From: Dichotomocladium elegans
Lineage: Eukaryota; Mucoromycota; Mucoromycetes; Mucorales; Lichtheimiaceae
Direction: 5' to 3'
Length of the DNA stretch: 64,000 nt
Assembly (NCBI GenBank): GCA_025716815.1
Contig: JAIXMN010000014.1
Location: 310,001-374,000 of the forward strand
Both the position numbers and the translations under genes were made by a program. A model generated the notes under the pieces. The model saw nothing but the letters and a program-made list of their open reading frames with translations. It was not told the origin of the DNA and made no database searches. Of the stretch, positions 1 through 15,001 are shown piece by piece (position 1 is the stretch's first letter; each line of letters begins with the position of its first letter).

Positions 1-524
1 GTAGATTTGCCGACCGACGGGAAACCTAGGTAACCAGAAATGGATCAGAACCAACTTTCCTCTCTCCACTCCCCAACTTCACTTACCAACAAAACCAACA
101 CGAGCGACACCCGTCTTGGCAACATCGAATCCAACTAAATAGTTTTTGCATTCATATGATTAAGTCGGGTGCTTTCCCCGCTGGACAGACGAACAAACAA
201 AGAAAAAGAAACGAACCACCACCACCGCCTCCTCCTCCGGAGGAGGGCATCAGAAGGTCGCGCTTCAGCTTCGCAAGCTTGGCCTTCAGCTGACCCAAAT
301 GGTACGAGGTGGCCTTGTTCTTCTGGGTCTTGGCCATTTCGGCCTAAACATGTGCATAGAAGCCCAAAATAAAAGACCGGTCAATAATTCGTGCGTGCAT
401 GACAAGGATTGGCCAGGTACCTCACCTCGATTTCCTATATACAATCCGTTAGATACAAAGAATTCCATGCAATGGGTCTGTTTCTGTTCTTTGTTCCAAC
501 CTTAATCTTGTCGACAACACTCAT
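1..524 (-). CDS. DRG1: DRG1/Rbg1 family GTPase, 5' part only (runs off the left edge)
   Basis: Developmentally regulated GTP-binding protein of the Obg/DRG family, a cytosolic GTPase that acts with a Dfrp/Tma46-type partner on translating ribosomes (family knowledge). The five exons I assemble are 524-501, 434-426, 343-217, 134-87 and 25-1. They keep one frame and give the DRG1 N-terminus: a start MSVVDKIK, then EIE, then [12 protein letters not shown], a basic helix, a Gly run (GGGGGGG), GFDVAKTG and the P-loop start GFPSVGKS. Exon 2 is only 9 nt. The exon 3 donor (GGTG/gttcgt) is weak and lies in a GGT repeat, so it could be off by 3 or 6 nt. The G2-G5 motifs and the TGS domain lie outside the window. 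The identification is secure from the N-terminal sequence alone. Confidence 0.9.
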
Positions 525-693
525 TGTGGGGCTCGGATTCGCAGCGTAGTTTCTTGCCTAAAGCAACCAACTTTCAGGAAGAAAAAAAAATAATATATGG
601 GATCGCTTCGAGGGCGGAGACTGAAAAGGTTTTTTTTTCTGTTTTAGTGTGGATACAAGTCCCCTAGTTTCCCGCCTTCCAGTGGTTCCCCAA

Positions 694-696
694 TGC

Positions 697-732
<36 letters not shown>

Positions 733-741
733 CAGAAGCAC
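694..741. repeat. (AGC)n trinucleotide microsatellite
   Basis: About a dozen tandem AGC units, followed by AAC/AGA-interrupted units, lie between the DRG1 start and the 3' end of the Kre9-like gene. The minus strand reads as a Cys/Ala/Gln run depending on frame, but no gene frame runs through it. It is probably untranslated or intergenic. The rest of 525-994 shows only T/A-rich tracts and a short (TA)n around 940-962. Confidence 0.85.
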
Positions 742-994
742 CTGTCAGAAATGTTGATCCATGAATAAGACGGGGGGGGACAACGGCATGGATGCATTAG
801 AATTCTTCGTCGTCTAAGCTGAGGATGTTTTCTTTTTGATTTGCATTGTTTGGCCTGATAAGAACCATCAGCATACCTCGAACTCCCACCACCCCAAAGA
901 ATAAAGCTATACATCCATGACGTAATACTCCATTCCACTGTATATATATATTTATATATATATGCGTATCTCATGCATGAAGAAAGGTTTCCGC

Positions 995-1870
995 TCAGCC
1001 CGAACTCAAGCGAACTTCTAGCTTCTCCACTTCTGTAAGGCCTTCCACGATGGGATATTCGGTCACGACAGGCTGTGGGATTGGCCCGTTCACACCGCCC
1101 AGGGGATAATCCTTCGTCGAGTCTTGCAAGACCATGAACGGGACCGACTCGTACACACAATGCACGGTGGTTCCCTATCCCATGGCAACACAGAGTGAGA
1201 CCAAGGAACCAGCTGATGAATGACATGTGGATGGGTAATGACAAGGATACTTACAGGATAGTTGACCATGATACGATAGTGGTAAAGGCCCGTGGGGTCA
1301 TCGATCTTGAGAGGAAATGTCACCTGGCCCCAGTTGTCAACGTTGTATAGAGCTAAAATATACCCGGTTAATCCGTTATACAGGGCGGACGAGCGCGGGG
1401 AAGGAGGGGGGCGAGAGGTGGTGAACGAAAAACGTACTGATATTCTCGCCAGCGATGTATTGGTTGTGTTGTGTGCTGTTCAGGATACGGATGCGGGTGA
1501 TAATGTCCGGAGAGTGCGGAATATCGGGCTGCACTTCCCAGCGAATCTGCTGCAACGAGCCCGCCTCATAGGCCTGGCCTGGATAAGTAGGGTACGTGAT
1601 TTGGAAGCCTATAAAAGATGGCGTAAGCATTTGAAACGATGGAATGCGTGCGTGCGTGTGTTTGTGCGAGCGCGCATGCATCAAATACCAGTGGAGCGAG
1701 GGCTGTCCGCTTCCTCACGTACCAATGCAATAGTCGGGATTGACCCGTGGCGGATTGTAGCCAAACTGCATCATCGACTCGGCTACCTCAGCGCGAGGAA
1801 GGACGATAGCAGAATGAGCAAGCGAAAGGAATGTCGCAAGGTAACAGAAGGCTTGTACTAGCTTGAACAT
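995..1870 (-). CDS. Small secreted protein with a Kre9/Knh1-like N-terminal domain
   Basis: Four exons (1870-1723, 1608-1438, 1352-1255, 1174-995) join in frame to a 198-aa protein. Residues 1-20 form a signal peptide (hydrophobic core [14 protein letters not shown]). After it comes one beta-rich domain carrying the [15 protein letters not shown] and QIRWEV pattern, which is typical of the Ser/Thr-rich Kre9/Knh1-like cell-wall family, and ending in [12 protein letters not shown]. It has no GPI signal or Ser/Thr-rich tail, so it is probably a free secreted or wall-associated protein. I chose the ATG at 1870 because it immediately precedes the signal peptide. An in-frame ATG at 1939 would add 23 polar residues. 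A TATA-like AATATAAAAG on the minus strand near 1945-1955 fits the downstream start. The domain call is by pattern only. Confidence 0.7.
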
Positions 1871-1939
1871 CGTGCTTTTTTTCGTTGCGGATGATGGGCT
1901 GATACTTGGGTTGGATGCAGATGTACTTTGCGACAACAC

Positions 1940-1958
1940 AGATGGCTTTTATATTGAT
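1940..1958 (-). promoter_or_regulatory. TATA-like box upstream of the Kre9-like gene
   Basis: The minus strand reads AATCAATATAAAAGCC here, about 75-85 nt before the chosen ATG at 1870. The position fits a fungal core promoter and argues against the longer in-frame start at 1939. The remaining intergenic DNA to 2455 shows nothing else I can name and must hold the Cdc7 3' UTR. Confidence 0.45.
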
Positions 1959-2455
1959 TTCCTTTCAGCTATGTCATGCCTTCTCCTCCCCCCACCCCAT
2001 TTCAAACAGATTCTAATGCGCGACCATTCCTATATTGCTACCTCGTTTTCTTGTTATATTTAGATATTCGTGTAGTAAAGACAACGTACCAGCCACCCCC
2101 AGCCCTTCTCTCCTCTCTCATCGTCTGGATGTGCCGGTTGATCCTTGAATTTTTGGCGCGGGGACTGTGTGTAAATAAAAGCATGGGATTGTTATCTGTT
2201 ATTTTTGTATTTTTTTTCAGTGGGCTATGCACTGTGTCTTTGCTCGAATTCAAAGCCAAGGAGAACGTTTCACATTCCCAAGATCGACGCGTTGCATATA
2301 AGAATCCTGCAAAAGACTAAAAGTACTAGATGATACTAATGGACCTTCACAATGATTGCTCATCAGAACAATATCTTCCGCATTAAAAGACCACATCACT
2401 ATAGCCGGCAATGCCTCCATTGTACATTTGTATGTACATTACTAAGAGGTATTAT

Positions 2456-5301
<2,846 letters not shown>

Positions 5302-6463
5302 ACGCGGATAAGAGCGGCAAGTAATGAAGAAAAGTTGATTTGGAAGGAATGAGAGAGACAAATACGAGAACGCAACCTGTGTCTGTGTCCTGTGTGTGTC
5401 TACGTGTACGTGTACGTGCGAGTGTGAGTGTACGTATATGCGTGCCTGTCTATTATATATGGAACGTTGTTCTCTTAAAAAAATAACTAAATGCAATAAG
5501 GAACGACTCCTGTGGTTCCGCCTGTGACTATCTGTGACGTCGGAAAGAAGGAAAAAGAGCACGGTGTGACGGAGCAGAGATGGTACAGGAAGACAGAAGA
5601 CTTTCAAAGTGGTGTGGGTTTGTGTATATCTCTCTCTCTCTGTGTGTGTGTGGGTGTGGGTGTGCGTATGCGTGCGCTTGAAAGTGCACATCCATGTGCG
5701 CAGCACAGAAAAAAAACATGGAGAAACAACAGCCATTGTGGCATATGCACCAAAAAAGAGAGCATACCAAATACGGTGTAACACACTATTTCAAGCACAG
5801 CATTACCACATTTGAATTAATTGATCCAACAGCAAGTGAAACTGTTCACTCTTCATCACAGCATCTCGTACTTTGTTTAGATGGTGGTTTTGGATTCATG
5901 CGTTGATAATGAGAGGCAATTTTAGTACTGTATGCAATCCACGAAAGCATGGGCCGCAGACTTGCGGCTCGTACAAGCCGAAGTCATACTGACAAAGGTA
6001 GTACGACTGGATAAAAAGGGGGTGGGGAGACCCGTAGGACGGGGTTCGTTTATTTCGCAATTCAAGCGATGCAGCATATCATCTTTTGCTTTTTATTGAC
6101 ATTGCGACTGAGGAGACTCTTCGATAGCGAACTCTCGAACCGAGAGCTCGTCGGACGTAAGACTACGGATCTGATTAACTGCAATAGTCGACCAGAGTTT
6201 ATTGGGATGGTCCAGCTTCATTAGGTTTATCAATGGGCTCGTAGCACTATCTGCAGTAAATGTTAGTCATCAGCCATCCTTACAATCAACGAGTCACCTC
6301 TTTTTTTCTTACTTGTCTGCGCGCGCACACATGCCCTCCCCGGAAAAGGGACGGGGAGTTCTCCCAGTCAAGGAAATGGACACGCTTGATTTTAAAACTC
6401 AGGCGAGAAGCAGTTCGACCGGGAGAAAGCCACCAGAATAAAAAGTGAGCGACCCCTTACTGT
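5302..6463. other. Intergenic region with TG/CT microsatellites between Cdc7 and CysRS
   Basis: This is the divergent promoter region of cdc7 (minus) and the CysRS gene (plus). It holds TG-rich tracts at about 5386-5445 and a (CT)n(TG)n tract at about 5628-5672. The long antisense reading frame through them codes only His-Thr and Cys-Leu repeats. I see no gene in 5780-6460. Confidence 0.6.
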
Positions 6464-9400
6464 ATGCGTGTGGTATCCATCGGAATCACTCTTCGCTGCC
6501 GATTCGTACGCCCATTCTCAACAATGTCGAGTATATCAACGCCTTCTCGCGTTCAACCAAAATGGATCGAGCCTTCTGCCATTGCAACGCGACCGACTGG
6601 AAGCGCTGCTCCACCGGTGCTCAAACTCTACAACTCACTCACTAAATCGAAGGTAAAATGCAAACGAGAAGATCAAAATCAGAGCGTTGCTAACGCATGT
6701 TGTTGTAAAGACCGAGTTTATTCCTATCCGCCCTGGCCATATTAGCTGGTATAACTGTGGACCGACCGTCTATGATGCTGCCCATATGGGTCACGCCAGG
6801 TAAGTATAATATGACCAATGAAGAACACGCTGTTAAAAAGCATATGCGGCGCTCTGCGTATGAGGATAGAACGTATCTGAGTATGGACATCATCCGCCGT
6901 GTGCTCGAGTCGTACTTTGGATACAAAGTTCAATTTGTCCAGAATATCACGGACATCGATGACAAAGTATTTAACGCGTTCACGCATCGTTTTATTATTA
7001 TTAACCTTCTCTAAATGTCATTCTGTTTCCTTCGCTGTAGATTATCTTGCGTGCTCGACAGCAGTACCTCTTTGAAAATATGAAGAAAGAGACACCCAAG
7101 CTCGACGCATCTCTCATACAAACGGTTGAAAGTGCCTGGTCCGAATATGCAAAATCCAAGCTTGCCAAGTTTGAAGGCGCTGTAGATGCAGCTCACGCGG
7201 ACTGGAAAGCCTTCGAATTACAGATGACTCCTGAGGAACTTGCCAAGGCTGTGCTTATTGACGAGAAGTTCAAAATGAATTTTAGTGCGCTCGTGAGTGC
7301 CGGACCCGCTCTTGGCTTGCTTATACATGCGTATTCATCATATTTCATAAACAGCAAGTTTCGCGCAAAGCCATCGAAGAGGCAAAGGCAGCGTTGAGTC
7401 AGGGTCAGACTGATAAGGGAGCGGCTGACAAGCTGATGGATGCTTCCAAAGACATTCTTTCGTTGTCTTTGGATAAAGAGGTCAGTGTATGCGTACGGCA
7501 TGATGAGATACAAAGGATTTAAAGCAGATCGCGTGTAGAAAGGCAGTCAGGTCGACAATCCTGAAATCTTCCGAGAACTTCCTGCGTACTGGGAAGATAT
7601 GTATTTCAAGGATATGAAGGAGCTCAATGTATGTAGGCAGACGTTAATATGTATGGAGAGGATGTGAAAGTACCAAGACTCATAAGAGTAATCACAGGTT
7701 CTTCCACCCAGCGTCAAGACCCGCGTGAGCGAATACGTGCCCGAAATCGTTGAATATGTCCAAAAGATCATTGATAACGGATATGCTTACGTGGCTAGTG
7801 GATCGGTCTATTTTGACACTGCTCGTTTTGACGGGCACCACCATCATCATTATGCAAAGCTTGAGCCTTGGTCCAAGGGCGATACAGCCCTGATTGAAGA
7901 TGGCGAGGGTTCTCTCGGTGCCAAGCTTGAAGGAAAGCGCAATCTGAGCGACTTTGCTCTGTGGAAATCATCTAAGCCTGGAGAGCCTGTTTGGGATTCG
8001 CCCTGGGGTAAGGGCCGTCCTGGATGGCATATTGAATGCTCTGTAATGGCGAGGTAAAGAGGATTACAGTCATATCCCAAGAAATGTGATTTGTCTAATA
8101 CTTTGGAATCATTGTTTAATAACAGCGCTGTGTTGGGTGACAATATGGATATTCACAGTGGTGGCATTGATCTTGCATTCCCACATCATGATAATGAGCT
8201 CGCCCAGTCCGAGGCTTATTATGATTGCCGCCAATGGGTCAATTACTTTTTGCATGCCGGCCACTTGCATGTCGAAGGCCAAAAGATGAGCAAGAGTCTA
8301 AAGAACTTCATTACTATTCAAGAAGCCTTGAAGACCTACTCAGCGCGCCAGTTGCGTCTGTTTTTCCTTGTCCACCCATGGAACACGAAGATGGACTTCA
8401 AGCAGTCTGGCATGCAGGAAGCCATTCAGATGGAAGCGACCATTAAGGTAAATAGGCATCTGGCTAGTTGTTACTATATTTTTTTTAGCTAAACAGAAGA
8501 CAATAGAACTTCTTGAACAATGTGAATGCACTGGCGGACCGTATTCGCTCAGATGGCTCGCGTGGAACAACCAAGCTGGAAGGAAACGCGATCACTCATC
8601 GCTGGAGAGAAGCAGAGCAGGAATTGACGAACTTGTAAGCCAAAGGAAAGCATACACTGCGGAGCGTTTCTGACTTGAGAGAGGATTTAGTTTCCAGGAG
8701 CGTGTAGACGCAACGCATGCTGCTCTTTGCGATTCGATCAATACACCCGTTGCCATCGACGAGATCTTAGCTTTGATCAGTCAGACGAACAGGTACATCG
8801 CCACCGGTGCTGCTGTAGTGAACCCTGATCTTTTAGAGGACATCGCAAGCTGGATTATCCGAATGATGGATGTGAGTAGGAGCAAAATTGACAATAGCAC
8901 GAGAAAAATATTAATGGGTCTATAGATCTTTGGTGTCGATATTGCTCAAAGCTCTGCCACAGGCTCTGGTGACAATGTACGTAATCTAACATCATGCCTG
9001 GCCGTTTTAATCTTTCTTGTTCTTTGCTGTATAAGCTTGAGGTTACTCATATACCCGCTCATATAGAGCGAGTTTTTGATGCAATGCCTCCGTGCTCTTT
9101 CTTCGTTTAGAGACAAGGTCCGTCAGGCGGCTCTGGACAAGAAGGATAATAAGGAATATTTGAAACTCTGCGACGAGCTGCGTGATGTTCAACTTGCCGA
9201 GCTCGGTGTGGCGCTCGATGATCAAAAGGACGGCACGGCCCTCGTCAAATTGCTCACGCCGGAGGAGGTCAAGCGTGCCAGAGACGAGAAGTTGGCGCTT
9301 CAGGCAGCCAAGGCAGCCAAGGCAGCAGCAGCCAAGGCGGCGCGCCTGCAAAAGGGATACGATCGCGTCCAAAAGGGCAAAAAATCGCCTGAACAGCTCG

Positions 9401-9582
9401 AGGAGGAGCGGAGAAAGGAGACGCCTGAGATGTCAAAGAACCAACTCAAGAAACTCACCAAGGAGCTCGATCTGCAAAAGACTCTCTACGCTGAATATCA
9501 ACCCTATGGCGCCTTCCTGAAGGAGACTGGCAAGCAGGATAACCTAGAGAGTTATGAGGCATTCTTAGATGCGTCTAAATAA
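6464..9582 (+). CDS. CARS: Cysteinyl-tRNA synthetase, probably with mitochondrial and cytosolic starts
   Basis: Class I synthetase charging tRNA-Cys. Exons 6464-6652, 6711-6799, 6870-6966, 7041-7292, 7355-7480, 7539-7628, 7698-8053, 8126 onward and further 3' exons join in frame. Visible motifs are the zinc Cys in CGPTVYD (residue about 79), the HIGH box as HMGH (88-91), GWHIECS with a zinc Cys, FPHHDNE, and KMSKS (about 453-457). A eukaryotic insertion with a His5 run lies before KLEPWSKGD, and there is a basic Ala/Lys-rich C-terminal tail. The first ATG (6464) precedes [19 protein letters not shown], which looks like a mitochondrial presequence. A second in-frame ATG at 6524 would give the cytosolic form. 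Yeast also uses one gene for both compartments. Translation end is at 9582. Confidence 0.93.
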
Positions 9583-9787
9583 AGCAAGACCGCATATACA
9601 TACGTACACACTAATTATTCTATGGATCGTATTATGTACTGCGAAGGATAATATCATACAAGGGATAGAGATATAGGAAGGTCAGCTATGTACCTAATGA
9701 AATATAAAAAGTAGAAGGATGGGGAAAGGCATGTACATGGCGTTTTGAAAGGAATCGAAGATAATAATAGTAAAAACAAGGGAAAGC

Positions 9788-11678
9788 TTAGCGACGCCAG
9801 CGTGCAGGCAAAGAACGGCCGAACCGACCAACTAACCCTTGCGGTAGGTCAGATTCTTGTGGATGAACAGCAGCTTGGGTAGCACCTTCCGGAGACGTCA
9901 TCCGCGCAGGCAGCGTAATGGTCGGTTCTCGCTGAAGTCGTTGCTCTTCAGCAGCCTGATGTACCTGTCGTCGCATGCTGCGTGGTAGCGTTCGTGCCAT
10001 CCACGACTGACTGAACTCCTCTATACGATCAGCTCGGATAGTGGGCCCAAACACGGCCCGTGGCGGACGTTGGAGAACTTCAACAGCAGCCGCACCTGCT
10101 GCTGATCCGTTGGTATCTCCGGTCATATCTGTAGCCTTGGGAATGTCAAGGGAACAGTCATACTTGCAAATCGGGCAGAGCGTTGACTTGATAGTAAGCC
10201 AAGGATCTGTTCTCAGTAAATTCGTTAGAAATTGTGCTTTCCTTGTTCCTTTTGGCTAGAGCAACTTGCCTATGCATTCGCAGTGGAACTCATGACCGCA
10301 CGGTAGTTTGCGTACTTTTTCTCCTCCCATAAAGCTATCCAAACAGATAACACACATGTCACTGTCATGTGAATCGATCCGAAGTGTGCGCACTGGCATA
10401 TCTTCTTCCTGGGACAGAACAGCAGACGAGTCATGTTGGTTCACTGCATCTGTGACTTTGATAGAGACCAGTTCTCCTTCTTTTTGATCTGATGAACCTG
10501 AGTTTCGACGGTTGTTATTTTGATCCTCAGCAATGGTACGGACTGAGAATATCGCAAGCATCTCGGGGTCAATCACCGTCTTTTTGGGAGCTGCCACTAA
10601 GGGCGTTAAGTGAACAGGTAGGACTCCGTTCTCGAGCATCATCTCTCTTTGTCGTCGACGAAGTCGCCAAAGATGATAGTGCATACCGACTAGGCAGAGA
10701 AACCACAATAGCTGTTATTTCTCTTTTTTCCTCGGTAAAACTAAGGATCTTACCAGATGCAAGGAAACTGACAGCCAACAGAGCAACGACGACAATAAGC
10801 GTAAATTCCCATGCACTCGGGAATCCCCCAATGGATGGATAGAGAGTAACCTTGATGGCTTTTTGGTATGATACATTTCCTGACGCAGCTGTTTGCGTTA
10901 CGCTCGGCGGTGTTTTCTGAAGCTTGCTGAGTAAATCCATGCCAATATCAAGGTCTACATAGTAGACGGCAATCGTGATGTTTCCGGAAGGAATATCCTT
11001 GTAAACAAAAATACGAAGGATCATGTAAGCAGAATATATATCCCTCCTCTTGCCATAGTATCGGGATTGTCACGGTTGAACTACCATAATGCCTGCATGT
11101 GTATCCTTCTCAAAGGGGATATTGTCGTAGATGATGGCGGCTACAGCCCCGTCCATTTGTGCGTAAAGCACCTTATCCGTGAAAGAACAGCTACCCCGTT
11201 GGATAAGGGCGATCTTATTTTGCGTGGTGTACAGAATCGGAAGTGCTATATCAGACACATTTGTCGGTTGGCAGGACAGGCCTCGATCGTAAAGAACGCC
11301 CTGGATACACGGATATAACGGTTCATACATATATTTAAAGGTGAACAATACAACTTATAGCTTTTTTCAATTCTTAGCTTACAGAAAGTCCAGACGAAGG
11401 CGGCTGTGTCAAGTTGGTATTGGGAATGACATTTTGCTTGTAGTTCTGAGGACCAATGGCAGCATCAACGTTGTCAATTGAGGTTGTGTTTGAGTAAAGC
11501 GTGACATACTCTGCACAATAAAGAAAAAAAGTTTTGTCAATAAAGTCGTTTTACTAAATCTGTATAAAAGCAGTAAAAAAGAATTACCTGCAGAAATGTA
11601 GGGATTGCTAGTTGAAAAGAGACTGCCGTTTGCACTTGCAAAGCAGAGAAGGAAGAGCAGCAATGAGCAATGCAACAT
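9788..11678 (-). CDS. PA-TM-RING E3 ubiquitin ligase (RNF13/RNF167-like)
   Basis: Membrane-anchored RING-H2 ubiquitin ligase of the endomembrane system. From the start at 11678 come a signal peptide (MLHCSLLLFLLCFASANG), a luminal protease-associated domain (IALIQRGSCSFTDKVLYAQ, GAVAAIIYDN), one membrane helix (EFTLIVVVALLAVSFLASG) and a basic stop-transfer stretch (RLRRRQRE). The RING-H2 follows: CVIC, LPCGHEFHCEC, DPWL, CPIC, all eight metal ligands present in CxxC/CxHxxHxxC/CxxC order. A Pro/Arg-rich tail ends at 9788. The RING is split by a GC-AG intron (10269-10207) between C-I and D-P-W. Substrates cannot be guessed. The family usually sorts endosomal or vacuolar membrane proteins. Confidence 0.87.
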
Positions 11679-13089
11679 GTTCGAGGCTCAGATCTAATGT
11701 TGAGCGATCTGATAGATAGCTATAGGATCAGGAAAGGAGGCAAAGAGAGAGCGTGTGTATGCGTGTGTGTGTATGTGTGTATGGGAAAGTGGGAATGAGG
11801 AGAAAAGAAAAAGAGAGTTAGGAAAGTGACTAGGTCCTCACGCTCAAAGAGACCGAAACTTGAAATACACAGTAAGTCGAAGGCAACCAATTATGTGCGC
11901 TGCTGACAAGCATAGCAACAAAACGGACCTTTGGGTTGCTGCCTTTATCGTGCTATTGTGGCCGATGTGACCGGCGTGGAAACAGTGATTTGTGCCCGTA
12001 GCACCCAAGTAAGGAGGAAAGAAGGGGGATGGCGGCAGGTCAAGGGACGAAGGGTCTGGAGCTATTTTTCTTAAACAATAGTTAATACAACGGGGCTAGA
12101 ATTACCCACTTATACTGGATATGTGCACATCTCGGTGCAAAACAAAATCCACCCGCCTTCTTTTCTTTTTGCCTTATCAGTGTAGTTAAGATCAACATAG
12201 ACTTTTCCAGGCAGGCTGTATCAAACACTCTGAGTCATCACATTATATGAAACATAGGTCGTATACCCATTCAATGAACGTGTATTTGGTCCCAAGTGCA
12301 GTATCTGATTTAGGAAATCACTACATTTTAGATGCAGCAGTGGTTGGTTCATTGTACCGATATCGAGATCCATGGGTATAGTTCATATAATGCGTTACGT
12401 ATGGAATTGCTAGTTCCTATTATTCTTATAAGCCTATCTGAACATAACATCCTACATGATTTATTAAGCAAATGGGTTGTTACATGCGTATTTTAGCATT
12501 GGTAAGTTGTGTTTGACAATGCTACCCATCAATGCTAATTTGTGAGGCTTTGTTCGATTTATGGCTCCCTATATATACCAAAAAAAGGCAATGATAATTT
12601 GTATGTTCTATTTCACTCTCTCCTTTTAAGTATTTTACAGTAAATTCTATGTTAAGATTCGCGTTCATACGATGCAAGGTGTTCTCGCAAGTATCCTAAT
12701 TGCGTACACGGGCCTGCGGAAGTCAGTGTGGACCTCTGACGTCTGAGTAAGTTTATCATTGAAAAAGATGTTGCCTAATAGTAAGGAAGATCAGCTTATT
12801 TTGCTGCATGAGGAAAGGGTAATTAACGTACGTGTAAAGAAAAGATTAACTTGTCGTAGCTTAGGGCGAGAGTTGTTTAATATATAGATAGATGACAGTT
12901 ATTTCTACCCCTTACATGTATTCTGTACTTCTCCCATATTGACATCTACGTAACAGATTCACGTTTTCCCCCTCGATTATCAAACACCGTAAACCTATAT
13001 TTACTTCTCTCTTTCACTATTTTGCTCTTCTTTCCTCTTCTTTCTTAAAATCTTCCCCCCTTCCGCTCATTCTTTGCTCATAGCACACG
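11679..13089. other. 1.4 kb intergenic region, no gene seen
   Basis: Divergent spacer between the RING ligase and the SLC10A7-like carrier. A TG-rich microsatellite lies at about 11751-11781, and the RING gene 5' UTR begins at 11679. From 12060 to 13020 the sequence is AT-rich with stops in all frames. A pyrimidine-rich stretch (12965-13080) just before the carrier ATG fits its 5' UTR. Confidence 0.6.
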
Positions 13090-14735
13090 ATGCGATGGAT
13101 GCCTACTCGCAGTAGCACACCATCATCGTCCCCTTCCTTCATACTTAAGCTCTTTAAGCTTGTCCTTAACGAATCTCGACTTCGCTCTCGCCCCTCGTTC
13201 AAACCGAGTCAAATAGTTCTCGTGGGTCCTGAAAAAGCACCTGCCAGAGCGAGCAACAGCAAACATCCTTCCACTATATGCCATATCATTGCAAGGTATT
13301 GGTTTCTGTTTGGGCTTGCATTCTTTATCGCCTTCGCAGCCCTATTCCCTGATGTTGCACGCTATGGCGGATATCTTCATGCTGAATGGACGATTAAATA
13401 CGGTAACGTTGAAGAAATCTGAGATGTTCCCGACACAAGCAGTCAAGCTCATAGGGCCGCATTCTGAATTTAGGTGCAGTCGTATTCATCTTCCTTCTCG
13501 CTGGCATGTCACTTCAAACACAAACGCTCACTGACAGTGTACTGCGCATCCGCCTTCACCTATTAATCCAATCAATCAGTCTTGTCGTTATCCCGTTCAC
13601 TGTATTCGGCCTTGTGCTTTTATTGTTCAAACTCCATGTGAATATGAATTCGCTTCTGTTACTTGGAATTGTTATTGCTGCCAGCACCCCTACCACTGTG
13701 TCGTCTAATGTCGTTATGACGAAGACTGCGGGTGGCAATGATGCCACAGGTAAAGTAAACAGCCGCAAAACGATTGGGTGATATTCACTACTTTTTCTAT
13801 TTTATAAAAGCACTGATGAATGCTGCACTGGGTAATCTCCTTGGTATTTTTGTCTCTCCAGCCCTCGTCAGCCATTTCCAACAACCTCTGATTGATGCTA
13901 CACCTGAGTCCGACAGTGTCTCCAAGGTTGGCAGCCAGGTCAATTATGGCGACGTCTTTCTCCAGCTTGGCCTCACTGTGCTCCTACCGCTAGCTGTCGG
14001 CCAGATCATCCAGTGGCGTTCACCCGACGCCATTGCGGCACTCAAGAAAAGATTACGCTTCTCCGACATGAGCAGTTTTGCGCTATTGACCTTGGTCTGG
14101 TCGGTATTTTCTAATGCTGTGCACACGCACGCGTTCTCTGCCGTCAGTTTCTCGGATGTCCTCCTAGTTGCTATCATCAATGCTGTGCTCTACCTATTCT
14201 TCTGTGGTATATGCATTCTATTCGCATATATCCCATTCCCTGGAGACCACATACCCGCGTTCGTTCACAAATTGCGTTATTCACGAAAAGATACTGTTGC
14301 TGTCATGGTAAAAAAAAGAAATGCTCTGGAACGAGCGAGTCAAACTGATTTCATCTGTTGGGCTAGTATTGTGGCGCTACCAAGACCGTAGCCATGGGTG
14401 TCCCGCTGATCAACGTCCTTTATGAAAGCAATGATGCAGGATCTGTGGGCGTACTTATGACACCACTCCTCCTTTACCATATTGAACAGCTCATCTTTGG
14501 AAATATCCAGGTTGATTTCTTGCGTGCATGGATCAAGGATGGTGAAGAAGTGGAACAAGAAACGGAGGAGAAAATGAGGAAAACCAAGCAAGCAGAAGTC
14601 GCAAAACAGCAACACGAAGAGGATGCGGTCAAAGGATTGGCTGTTCAGCCAGCCAACAAGGCATTAAATGGAAATGCAGTTACCGAAAATGGCCATGTCG
14701 CTATCGACTTTTATTTTGCTAACGATAAAAAGTAA
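13090..14735 (+). CDS. RCH1: SLC10A7/Rch1-type bile-acid:sodium symporter-like carrier
   Basis: Multi-pass plasma-membrane carrier of the SBF-like family. In yeasts the Rch1 relatives restrain calcium uptake, and SLC10A7 does the same in animals. Exons 13090-13402, 13474-13749, 13811-14307 and 14367-14735 join in frame to 484 aa. A basic, Ser-rich cytosolic N-terminus precedes about ten hydrophobic helices, starting at YWFLFGLAFFIAFAALFP. Family signatures are IAASTPTTVSSNVVMTK and YCGATKTVAMGVPLI in the two halves of the internal repeat. A charged Lys/Glu-rich tail of about 75 residues closes the protein. The gene stands alone, and its 3' end faces the COA6 gene 270 bp away. Confidence 0.88.
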
Positions 14736-15001
14736 ATCTTACCGTAGATCTCATAGCAAAAAGGCCCATCAAGCACACACACACACATACACAACCACCT
14801 CATAATTGTGCTGTATGTTACCACGTTGTAGTATTAAAAGGAAATAAAGTAAAAGGTGCATTAACTACTTGCTATCTTCCTCTGCTCAGTGCGGCAAGTA
14901 CGTGACTGCGTGCGTCATAAGGGCTACCCCGCTGCTCTTCCGCGATTAATTCATAAACCCCTCTCTTGATATCAATATAATCGGATTTCGCGCAAGGCGT
15001 C

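Noticed and set aside
558..1244. 228-codon minus-strand frame
   Set aside because: It runs through the AGC repeat as a Cys run and overlaps the last exon of the Kre9-like gene in another frame.
5395..5784. N-terminal continuation of the Cdc7 frame up to 5784
   Set aside because: The added residues are His-Thr, Cys-Leu and Val-His repeats translated from TG/CA microsatellites. The ATG at 5301 is the first credible start.
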